A DNA stretch of 20,538 nt from Cerioporus squamosus. Taxonomy: Eukaryota > Basidiomycota > Agaricomycetes > Polyporales > Polyporaceae. The notes under the pieces were generated by a model that saw only the letters and a list, made by a program, of their open reading frames with translations, did no database searches and was not told the origin of the DNA. Below are positions 1 through 9,115 of this stretch, in pieces. Numbering within the stretch: the stretch's first letter is position 1; each line of letters starts with the position of its first letter. Location: positions 1 through 20,538 of the forward strand of contig JABYQS010000494.1 in assembly GCA_022592435.1 (NCBI GenBank), given 5' to 3'. Both the position numbers and the translations under genes were made by a program.

Positions 1-1376
1 GCGTGACAGGAAGATCACGGTGAAGCTGGGCAGCGGCGCTGTGTTCATATTATACATGGGTGTTCGAGACCTGAGGGACGTACATCTGATCGAAGTATGG
101 CCAGACAAGCCAAACGGTGAGAGACTGGGTTCTGGTGAGCAACTCTTGTGCGACACAGAGGAGGAAGGTAACTCACAGACCCGACTTGACTGGGCGATGG
201 TGACAACTTGGATTACTAGCAAGATACTACGGCGCGGGGTATTTGTCAGTCTTTGGCCATCACGATCTGCTCGTTAGGGACATACAGGAAATACGCAGTA
301 CCTGCGGATACCATGTCAGGCGCATCTCGTTGGCCTCGCTGAAAATCACATACCATCGCGTAGGAGTAAAGTCGCTAGCGGGGTCCGTACTCCAAGCCTC
401 GTCGAGTCCTTGTTGATCCCGAACGTCTTCACCCAGGTCAGTGCGATGAGAATTGCATCAGCCGCAATATTCGCTGCCTTTGCGATAGTGGAAACTATAT
501 CGTGCATGAGACAGTCAGCGAGGAGTATGGAGGAGTATTGGCGGCTCGATGGCTCGATGGCTCGAGAACGCTGACGCACTCTGTAAATAATGTAATCGGT
601 CAGCAACTGCGAACGCGGAAGCCGCCGAGGCGGAGAGAGATACATACTTTGCAAGCATCGCGTTGGAGTAGCCGTAGACTTCAGCGCAACCCCACGGAGG
701 CCCGTATTGTATAGGAACGTAGTTGGAGCTCTCAACCTTCGGATTTCTGCGTGTCAGCTGCGCTGAAGAAATTCCTGGTCGGCGAACTCACGATATAGAG
801 AGCGGGCCTCACGAGGGTCAGTGGTATACAAGCACGAGGGGTTTCCAATCTCGTCCCCAGACACCGATACCCGCAGGATTGTGAATGCTGGGAGCCTGTG
901 AGTTATATGGAAGAAAAGCAATCGTTTTGAGCACTTACAGGCGAATGCGAAGTAATTAATTATGGTGAGGACATCATCAACTCGGTCAACCGACCACACG
1001 TCTGAAGAGGGACTCAGCGGACGATCCTGACTGACTGAGACTGTCTCACCTCATCTGTGGAATTCCACAAGAAACCTCCAGGACGAAGAAGAATGCGCTC
1101 AATAGAGCAGTGTCGGGTGAATAGATAGACGACGGTGCGCCAGTAAATCTTCGTCGCCAGATGCGCGCCGGACCCTCGGTCGTGAAGGTCAGGGCGAAGT
1201 CGAACCATAGCAACGCTGACTAATGATACGGAGCCCACCTCGAGGGCAGGGACCTACCATAGACGCGACGATGCAGTATTCTCGACGGATCTGGATGCTG
1301 GTTCGTCAGTTGCAGAATCTGAGCCGCGCTGACTCCCGAGAACACTCACAACCGTGTTAAGTCAGATATCGGCCAT
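1..1376 (-). CDS. DUF6533-type multi-pass membrane protein, partial (3' end beyond left edge)
   Basis: Likely a seven-helix-type integral membrane protein of the DUF6533 family, which is greatly expanded in agaricomycetes and has no established function. Several family hallmarks are visible on the minus strand. The N-terminal helix motif LLWFDFALTFTTEG is followed by IWRRRFTGA (about 1215-1135). A loop reading PPWGCAEVYGYSNAM lies near 660-700. The late helix AANIAADAILIALTWVKTFG ends in TPLATLLLRDG (about 354-470). The sequence TAYFLILLVIQVVTI follows across two introns. A 16-nt exon (286-301) lies between introns 302-353 and 227-285 and keeps the frame across RDG-TAYFL. The proposed ATG is at 1376-1374, but the first exon is uncertain. 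The frame breaks near 1136 (after FTGA, where one base seems missing), near 850 and near the left edge, so this is either an error-rich consensus or a decaying copy. It is a paralogue of the gene at 4398-6244. Confidence 0.7.
286..301 (-). other. 16-nt exon in the left DUF6533 gene
   Basis: This tiny exon joins the conserved LLLRDG motif to the following membrane helix. The upstream intron (302-353) starts GTATGT and ends CCGCAG. The downstream intron (227-285) starts GTATGT and ends CGTAG. With these junctions the reading is RDG-T-A-Y-F-L-I-L-L, the expected pattern for this family at this point. Skipping the exon would remove the G/T-A-Y-F segment and break the frame. The call is inference from splice consensus and family pattern. 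Confidence 0.7.
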
Positions 1377-2517
1377 CTCGACGAATTGTGCTCGGGATAG
1401 CTCGCGGCTCGAGTCGAACGCTCCGCAAAGAAGAGTGAAGTCCGGAGGGAGGATGCAGAGGCAGCGCTGCACCCCGAACTACGCCACGGTTAGCGATTAA
1501 ATAGCAACACGAGGCGTGTTCTGTGTCTCTACTTCTCCGGCCTTGGAGCCCCATCGACTGGCAGATGGCGCTCCGCGCCCGGAGCCAAACACTGGCGGGG
1601 GACATCACAAGCGCTCGATTATTTCTGCGCGGGAAGGGATAGGTGGGACCTCAGACCGCACGAGATAACATCATGCAAAATGGAAGACAGCGCACATGCG
1701 CCGAGGCTTCGGAGGCAGTACTGTAGCGCCTCACATCCATCGCAAGTATAACGGTTGCATCGGAGGACGAGGACACAACTTTACGGCCTGAAGATTCGAC
1801 CAGGTAGAACTAGGCGTCCCCGGACGTGGTGAGAGTAATACCTATCAGCATCTGCCAAGGTCTTGGGACAGGAGAAGGGAGATAGGCCTATCCGCGCCGG
1901 ACGGACAAAACACCGGATCCTTCGCAGCATTACAGCATCCGCGGAGCTCGTGGGCGTATCTTCTTTCTGCTGTGCCCTGAGAATATCCATGAGTTTCTGT
2001 GGGTGTCGGTAGGTACGACGGGCGTAAGTCCGGGAATGCTGTACAAACGAGTAGTTGCTACTGACCTGCTTTGCACCGCTTCCTTGGTTATGCGTAGTAC
2101 TAGTAGCCACTGTCACGGAGCAGTGGCAATCATCGCAAGAAGGAAGGTGTCTCAATAGATATTGACACGGAAACAGTGCGTTCAAACGTGGGTGGAGGGG
2201 GATGCGATTCTCGACAACGAGGACGAATATCGGACTTTACAAGTTTAGCGTCGGAGACCTCCTTACAGTTGTTCCGACTGGGCCCACTCCCTCAGACTTG
2301 AGTCGGCGCTCCAAAACTGAAGACCCCGGAAACAGTTTCGACCCTTGGCGCCCATGGACCATGGTTCACTCCCGCACTCAGAAATCAGCTTTGACGGCAT
2401 TCATACCCTCCTGGTTGCTTTGGTGCAGGATGCTAAAGAGCTGGAGACTCAAATAGTGAAGCCGTTATGCTCTGGAGTCCGATCGTGGGTACTGAATCTC
2501 GACGCTATGCCATTTCA
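1377..2517. other. About 1.1 kb with no supported gene
   Basis: This stretch lies between the divergent left DUF6533 gene and the F-box gene and should hold both promoters. I see no recognisable protein family. Two open stretches exist: a minus-strand frame at 1781-2185 (134 codons, mixed composition, no family recognised), and a plus-strand frame at 2354-2521. The latter starts in a good Kozak-like context and overlaps the F-box start codon in the sequence ATGA; it might be an upstream ORF of the F-box gene. Neither is strong enough to call as a gene. Confidence 0.4.
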
Positions 2518-4194
2518 ATGAGCTCATCCCAGCATTACGCCAACAGACCAAAGAGCAAGTCTGACAAGGACGGGATCGACTACCTCGACTCAATCGTTGC
2601 ACAGGTTGATGAGGCCATTTATACCCTCAACGCTGTTCTCAGTCATGTCAGGACTACCCTCCGCCGTCATCGCAATGCTCTCGTCAATATCAACACCTTG
2701 CCGGACGAGATTCTCCTCCCGATTTGCATACGGGCCACGGAAATCCAACCTGGAAATCTCATGTCGCAAATACGTGCTCTCGATGGCGGAGCCTCTGCCA
2801 TTCCTCTCCCTCGTACTGGACGGAATTCACTATCCCGGACACGCCGGGGAGACCCACCACGCGCTGTTAGCTGCGGCAGGTCTGCATCTCAACCTCACAA
2901 TTGAATGTCGTACCTTCCATGCGGATCTTCGAGACATTTTACTCGAGCATCGGCCTCGCGTCCGACAGCTGTCGGTGCTCAGCCTCTCTTCTAGTTCGCG
3001 TTATCCGGAATGGCTACTCGACTGGTCTTGGCCGGAGCTTCGCAAGCTGTACATCGATGCTGGTAATGCACATTGCTGGCTCGACCGTTGCATCCCACTG
3101 GCACAGGATGGCATTTTCGACAACGTGCAAGAGTTGACACTCGTCAACTGCCGCTTCCCCCATATCACGACGCACTTCCTCCACCTCCGCAAGCTTTCCA
3201 TCGAGTACGACAGTCCTCCTATGCATACGAAGTATACCTCCGCGCGTGATGGGCCGTTGTACTGCGTCCTCACAGGGTGTCCCGGTTTGGAGGACCTGAT
3301 CCTCCGCCACCCGCCGGTATCTGCGCAAGAGGTGCTCCCTCTCCCCTTCACTAGCAATCCAAGAGATTGCCCGGCTCCGCTGCTCGCCCTGCGTCGCATA
3401 CGCCTGGACATGTACGTCCAGACCATCGGGGCCGTCCTCGAGAACATCCTCACATCCCCGGATACGCTATCGACCATCGACATCGCTATGACAAACATGA
3501 GATACTGGGCCGGGTCCAAGTGGAACAAAGAGCTGCTGCAAGCGGGCGGCGCGCTCTCTATGACCTCTCTCAACGCACTCCCGGCAGTTGCGAGGATTGA
3601 CACCTTGTCGCTGCGCTACGGCCAGCACATTTCCGGCAGAGCGTCCGGGAGCGTGCATCACTTCCAACCCGGAGTCACCTCAGGAGGCTCATGGCGCCCC
3701 TCCGCGTCGCTGCCGCGCTTGCGCGTTACCTTCGGTGCCGGCGCGAAACACGACGACGACATCATGGACCTCGCGTTCGACCGCTTCCTCGCAATGATGA
3801 TCGCGCAATCGTGTCTCAGCAACGTCCAGCATCTCGAACTGGAAGGCTACCGTCAATATACTGCGGTCATCCGGATCCTTCACGCAACGCCGCGACTGAA
3901 GACTCTCGTGCTGGAAGGAAGGCCGGGCCGGAGGTGCTAGCGTATATAGCGCGGAGACGAGCGCACTCTGCGGAGGCGTTCGTGCCTGAACTTCAGGCGG
4001 TCACCTTGTCGCGCTCCGTCTTATCTGAGGACTTCGTCGAGAGGATTCCGGGGTTGGTCGAGGCGCTGCGACCATGCGTGCTCTATCTAGAGCGATGTCA
4101 GTCGAAGCACGGGAACGCCGGCGTTGTGGAGAAGTTCCTGCAGGACGGTCTAGATGTACGGTGGCCTGGGGACGCTGAGGATGATATTGAATGA
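2518..4194 (+). CDS. F-box protein with leucine-rich-like C-terminal region, frame broken three times
   Basis: Probably a substrate-recognition subunit of an SCF ubiquitin ligase, one of the many F-box proteins typical of agaricomycetes. The N-terminus carries a short coiled-coil-like stretch (YLDSIVAQVDEAIYTLNAVL). The F-box follows: LPDEILLPICIRATEI, then in another frame CSRWRSLCHSSPSYWTEF. The rest contains irregular leucine-rich segments such as LRKLYIDAGN, VQELTLVN and LKTLVLEG, ending with FVERIPGLVEALRPCVLYLE. The reading runs through three frames, with one base apparently missing at each of three short runs: C at 2749-2750, G at 2846-2849 and G at 3925-3927. Adding one base at each gives one continuous frame of about 559 codons without internal stops. 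The first ATG of the F-box frame with a plausible N-terminus is at 2518. I favour consensus errors over a true pseudogene because all three breaks are deletions in homopolymers and the sequence is otherwise intact. Confidence 0.8.
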
Positions 4195-4397
4195 CGAAGT
4201 CGAGTCGTGCTCTATATGTACCGCAGAACTACACAGTCTATGATGTTAGGCGACGAAGGATTCATGTAACAAAGGGTATACTCGAGGGCTCCGTCTGTCA
4301 ACTTGTAATAGTACGTATGGAATGATCAGCCAGTGTCAGCTCGACGGCGAGTCTCAGATGATCGAACATACTCTTCCAATACTCCCCCATGAAGATG
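4195..4397. other. Short convergent intergenic region
   Basis: This 203-bp gap separates the 3' ends of the plus-strand F-box gene and the minus-strand DUF6533 gene. It should contain both 3' untranslated regions. I see no clear terminator-like hairpin and no repeat. Confidence 0.5.
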
Positions 4398-6244
4398 TCA
4401 CGGATATTCTACCACCAATTCTGGCACGCCGCTCAGAGTTGATGCTGAATCCTCTGCGTAGAACGGCTGGGAGGAAGACCAAGTTCTAGCAAGAACGGGG
4501 CCGTTGTCCCAATTGAAATGAGCCGGGAATGAAGCCTCCCCAAGTTCGGCTTTCCAGTCTCGACAGGAGGAGCGGTCGAAGACCATCGAACCTGTGTCCG
4601 GGTTGAGAGGAAACGGATCTGGCCGAGGGGACGATATGTCTCTGCTACACCCAGAATTCCTGCTTTCAGAATTCCTGCTTGTCGACTGAACTGTGTCGAG
4701 ACTGACCAGGCTGTCGTGGGAATGGGCGACTCGATCTCGAAACGTGGTAAGACACGAGTCGTTCATAGTGTCCGAGTTGACCGCGTCGGACGCCAACTCA
4801 GTCCTGGTGGAGAGCTCTTGCAGTTCGAGTATGAAGTGCGCGATACTGATCGAACCTACGCTGATAATAAACAAGACATGCCAATAATTCAGCAAGCGAC
4901 AAAGAGTGGCGGACTCCGAGGGGACGCACTTACACCGGATAGAGGATTGCCCAAGCCCTGAAGAACAAGATCATGTCCGGATTCTTGTAGACCTTGTCAA
5001 AGACGAGAACCAGGACGAGATTGACTAGCATGTTGACAGCCAGTGTCCTAAGCCGCGCGCAATGATGCAGAGTCAGCCGAGGCATTACACATAGTAGAGA
5101 ATAGCAATCGTTACGAACAATAGACCCATGCTTGCTACATACGGTGGTATAGCATCAGTATGAGGCAGTGCATGCAGCTTGTCGGAGTACTCACCATCCC
5201 AACGCAGCGCATCCCACAAGGTTCTGGATGGTGTGAAGGAAAAGCCTAATGTGTAGATAGCCAGGGTGCATGTCATAATATCGCCTGTGCTAGCTGTTAT
5301 TGTTGTGGCGAGATATGCTGTTCGTTCGAATGGTTCGGTGCATATCGCGTCAATGGGTGGAGTAGGGGGCAGACACGCACTATTTCTATATCATGTCGGT
5401 CATGAGCGTTAGGACAAGGATAGATGCAGATTCGGACTTACCTGGCCGAGCTCGCTAAAGACTGGGAACCCAGCACGCCAACACACTGATCGAGCCCGAG
5501 TGTATCAATGGGCAGGACACGGATACCTATTGCTTCTGCCTATAGTACTAACTGTGAGTATCAGACCCAAAACGAACTGTCATCAACGGACCATGAACAA
5601 TGCGGGATTCAGGAGGCATGGAAGAGCCACCAAAAGCCCCATGGCCACCCTATGGGATAGCGCATATGCACGTAGTACAGTAAGCACTGCAAATCGATCT
5701 ATCAGATGGGTAGGTAAATGTTCCAATACACTGTAGGGACTTACCTGCGCACGCCAGCCCGTTTACGACATTCATGGCGTCCCCGATGTGAACGGCGATC
5801 AAGCATTTCTATGGCGTTAGAAGTCCGCTGAGACATGTCATCGAAGTGGAATACGAAGCTGACAACGCACCTCTGCTGAGCCGACCGGTTTCCAAGGTTC
5901 CAGGTGAATTACCAGGACGATTTGCCCAACCAAGGAAGTATGACGCACGAACAGGTAGATAAGGCCAGGCGGGCGCAAGAATGTCAACCTGCGACGAGTC
6001 CAGATATATGAGACTTCCTTTGTGAGCGTGAAGACGCAGTCGTAACATATCAGAGCTATTTAATAAAAGTGTAAGTCGTCTTGAATGAGGGAAAGTCTTG
6101 CAGAAGCGACTAGCCCAATGCTGCGACAGCAAAACAATTGTTCGCGAAGCTGAAAGTCATGATAGCGCTGGTCAGTCAATGGGAGAACTCAAGGGCACAA
6201 GAATGAACGAACATGATCTCAAGTTCCGAGGCATCGAACGACAT
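4398..6244 (-). CDS. DUF6533 domain-containing multi-pass membrane protein
   Basis: Complete or nearly complete DUF6533 family protein; function unknown, predicted seven-helix-like membrane protein. Proposed exons, in gene order: 6244-6209, 6149-6102, 6055-5871, 5808-5745, 5686-5592, 5539-5442, 5385-5195, 5134-5089, 5047-4934 and 4860-4398, about 446 residues. It starts MSFDASELEIMF. The family motif ALICYDCVFTLTKEVSYIW lies in exon 3. Later helices include VLTVLRAYALSHRVAMGLLV and VNMLVNLVLVLVFDKVY, and the last helix reads SISIAHFILELQEL. The tail of about 130 residues is polar, Ser/Asp-rich and cytoplasmic-looking, and holds a short tandem repeat. All junctions keep frame except exon 2 to 3: that intron (6101-6056) has no GT donor and fits only if one G is missing before GCAAGA, which would make it a GC-AG intron. 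Intron 5088-5048 is only 41 nt. Exon choice rests on splice consensus and family pattern. Confidence 0.78.
4652..4681. repeat. 15-bp tandem duplication inside the DUF6533 C-terminal tail
   Basis: Two adjacent 15-bp units, each beginning CAGAATTCCTGCTT, differ only at the last base. On the minus strand they encode the repeated pentads SRNSE and SRNSG. The duplication is in frame and lies in the low-complexity tail, so it adds five residues without disturbing the membrane domain. Confidence 0.85.
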
Positions 6245-9036
6245 ACGGAGGATTGCTGAGCAGGAATGGAGGTACGTCGTCGGATTGCGGGTGAGGCCCA
6301 GTGCCACCAGAGGGATCATATATCTCGCAGGTCCATGGCGGTGGATCGAAGAGCCCATGCACAGGAATACTTCTTCAGCACGGCCACGGCATGTTACCCG
6401 GAAAGAAGCCTATCTTGGTTCTCACAACTGTCCGCCCGGGCTCGGCAGCCACACGGCTGCTCTCCTCGCATTGCAGACGTTCACCACATACCTGACTCCG
6501 GTCAGAATTGTAGAAGTGCAGCATGCAATCGCCATAATGGGTACCACTGCAGCTTACGCTGTCCCAAAAGGAAGGGAAGTACGTACCGCTTTCATGACCA
6601 GGGATCGATTTGTCCTGGCATGAGCAGACGATCTCCGGGCCTATTGAGGAGGGGCCAACCGCATCTGCCAAGTATGTTTGAGACCAGGGGTAACACATGA
6701 ACTTTTTCCGTACTCACGTTATACCCCGACATGCGCGCCGTTCAATCGCCACAGCACTACTACCTTTCTGCAACCACAAGCGATGTTGAGAAGGCCTAAA
6801 CGGGCTGTGTGTCCGCAGCCGTTGGAGCGTGACAGTGATTCCAAGTCTGAAGGCCTGATGGACCGCCACCCCGCTGACAGCTGCATGACGGCGGGAGGCA
6901 GGCACTGAGAGGAGCTGTTCGTATCCAGAATATGGTCAGCGGTGGTATGAGACTCACGCACAGGCATTCAACCCACCAATGGTGCATCATGTCGACGAAA
7001 CGAGAGATAATGGCGGTGTTTGTGGCAGCCTGGACCTACAACAGCTTCAGCGTACTAAAGCCGACTAGTACACCAGCTGGTGAGAGCACTTAGATTGGAA
7101 CCTGACCGAGGATTCGAGTCGCTGCAGGAAGCAAGTCAAGAGGTTCAAATGCAATACTTAATCAACTGAGAGTTGTTGATCATCGCTTGAAGACATTGAT
7201 TTCCACCCTTATGCCGAGTAATTATGAGTTGTTACTCGGACTTGTAGGGCTACTATCACATATACTTACCCAAAGCTTACCTGCTACTTACTCGACCTAC
7301 TTACGCGCGACTAATACGTAGTACATTTCTCTGGGCCTTTCGCACCAATTTCGCACTGCCCTCTTTCGTCTCTTCCCAACGACGTATCTTCTACACATGG
7401 ATTCATCCCTCGATTCCTTATATTCTGCGTGAACGGCGTTGTACCGCGGACGCGACGTCTATCGCTGCAGCTCAACGATCCATGCGCCGCCACGTATGAG
7501 TTCTCACTGTGCGCCCGAAACCTCGGGATCAGGTCCAGGTGATCTGGTGAAAAGCCCGTTTCACCGCTAATGTTGGGGGATAGTTGAGGGTGGCTATAAG
7601 CTGGTGAAAGGCCATGCTCCGCAATACCGGATCCAACATGGGGACTTGTTAGTCCCAGGTCGCGAAGCGCTCCTTTCAGCCGATATTCCGACCCCGGCGC
7701 TTCCTCCCTCACAACCGTCGTCTCTGCGCCTTCTGGCGACTTGTCCTCTTCCCTCATGTCCCTCTCTCTTCCCTCTCTCTTGGGTTGCTCTTGGGTTCCA
7801 CGTCTGGTCACTTGCGGCTTTCTAGTCACTTTCTCTGGGGGCTCACTTGGCTATGGCTCTGTTCTAGGTATCTAGGGGGAACTGCTCTCGCTTGTCCATG
7901 CTACATACTTGGGGCTGGCGAGGGTGCTTCATACTGGGACTACAGCTAGCTGAGCTCGTCTTGCCCGCGCAGGTCAAAATGGTTATGTATAGGATGCACA
8001 TTGGCCATTGGTGAGTACATCATTTCACTCTTGGGCACATGGGCACATCGAGGCTTTCGTCCGGGCTATCGGCCGCTGTGGAGGATTGTACATGCAGCCT
8101 CCCTTATGCCATCTGTATGCGTGTACTCTAGTACTGTAGTCGTATTACTGCACAATGAATATATTTAGTACCTGCAATCATAGTCTGAACACCCATTAAT
8201 TCACCCTGATAAATATGCCAGGACCCCAGAACCGCTCGTACAGGCTGCGAAAACATAGTAAGTTATTTCAAAATCGTGCTCACTATATACATGAAATTAC
8301 CACTTAGTGATCTTTCGAGACGCTCAAATCCGGTGTTATCTATCCATGTAACAAGTTCACAATCAACGATAATTCACCAAGAACAGCTAGGTGAAAAGGT
8401 CGCTGAACCAGGCCTACAGTGTCTCCCGTATCCTGCTGCGCAGTGGGTGTGATGTGACATGCTCTACTCGAATATGCCAGTGAACGTCAGTCCAGGACTA
8501 CCACACGAGGTTTGTGCAAGATCTTCGAACTCAAGCTCCAAGTATCGCTCACTCCCCACCGATCGCGCGATGTAGCCTCATGTTGGCACATACGGACCGG
8601 CCTCTCTGGCTGTTATCCACAGCATTCAGTACAGCTTCGACTTCTCCTGGTCAGCAACCACATGACAGCCATCTTGACGCGCTCTCCTCCTCCGGGCCTC
8701 CTCCAACTTCACTATGCCATAAAGAGCCGAAGCTTCCCCGAGCCTGACGACTCACGAGCTCGACCGTCAGCTCTTCTACTTCGAAGACCGGGCTCAACGC
8801 GACGTCGGGTCCCCGTCAAGGGCATCACGCGAGAGGTACACATCCAACGCGTGTCCTAATCTTGGCCCATACTCTATTAACCTGCATTCTAGCAACAGCA
8901 CGACACAGTCACGTACGCGTACCTCCGTTGAGTTCTCGCCTCTCGAAGGCCCTCGGGCTCAAATCCGCCATCGTGTTTGATGGTGCACCCTTAGGGTGGG
9001 CTCTCGAGTTAGCGGCTGGGCCCTGTACCAGCATCG
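6245..9036. other. About 2.8 kb with no supported gene
   Basis: Longest gene-poor stretch of the window, between the DUF6533 start and the xylanase promoter. Frames on the minus strand between about 6430 and 7080 have plausible splice sites (a donor GTGAGT near 6952, an acceptor near 6909) and hydrophobic-to-mixed translations such as NTAIISRFVDMMHHWW and ILTGVRYVVNVCNARRA. I cannot assign a family or build a full model. A 172-codon minus-strand frame at 7311-7829 is rich in charged residues at its N-terminus and unrecognised. A plus-strand frame at 8512-8859 is also unrecognised. The region from about 7140 to 7320 is AT-richer and contains a perfect hairpin. This could be a relic of an old gene or mobile element, but I see no transposase, reverse transcriptase or terminal repeats. 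Confidence 0.4.
7214..7239. repeat. Perfect 8-bp inverted repeat (possible hairpin)
   Basis: CCGAGTAA at 7214-7221 is the exact reverse complement of TTACTCGG at 7232-7239, with a 10-nt spacer. A second, shorter inverted repeat (ATCAAC at 7161-7166 and GTTGAT at 7175-7180) lies just upstream. Both are in the AT-richer part of a gene-poor region. Function unknown; they may be chance or relics of a mobile element. Confidence 0.6.
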
Positions 9037-9042
9037 TATAAG
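9037..9042 (+). promoter_or_regulatory. TATA-like element of the xylanase gene
   Basis: TATAAG lies 79 bp upstream of the xylanase ATG, a usual distance for a fungal core promoter with a short 5' leader. It is the best TATA match in the preceding 200 bp. I did not find a convincing XlnR (GGCTAAA) or CreA-type site next to it. Confidence 0.5.
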
Positions 9043-9115
9043 TGCTACTGCAGCTGGTGCGCGGACGGAAACTCGCTCACTCCTCCTGCTGCGTTCCTGC
9101 CTTTGTCCTGGCACT

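Noticed and set aside
541..564. Tandem repeat GGCTCGAT (about 3 units)
   Set aside because: Very short and in the left DUF6533 gene region; likely simple slippage, with no sign of an array or CRISPR.
3001..3603. 200-codon open frame on the minus strand inside the F-box gene
   Set aside because: Antisense shadow of the leucine-rich region; Ser/Arg-rich with no recognisable domain.
2518..4194. F-box gene as a true pseudogene
   Set aside because: All three breaks are one-base losses in homopolymers and no other damage is visible; consensus error is simpler. Not fully excluded without reads.
7068..7152. tRNA-like words: a D-arm-like CAGCTGGTGAGAGC, a TTAGATTGGAAC segment like a serine tRNA anticodon arm, and GGTTCAAAT / GATTCGAGTC like T-loop boxes
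   Set aside because: The T-arm stems do not pair, no acceptor stem can be formed, and the spacing is wrong. At most a decayed tRNA-derived (SINE-like) relic; not called as a tRNA.
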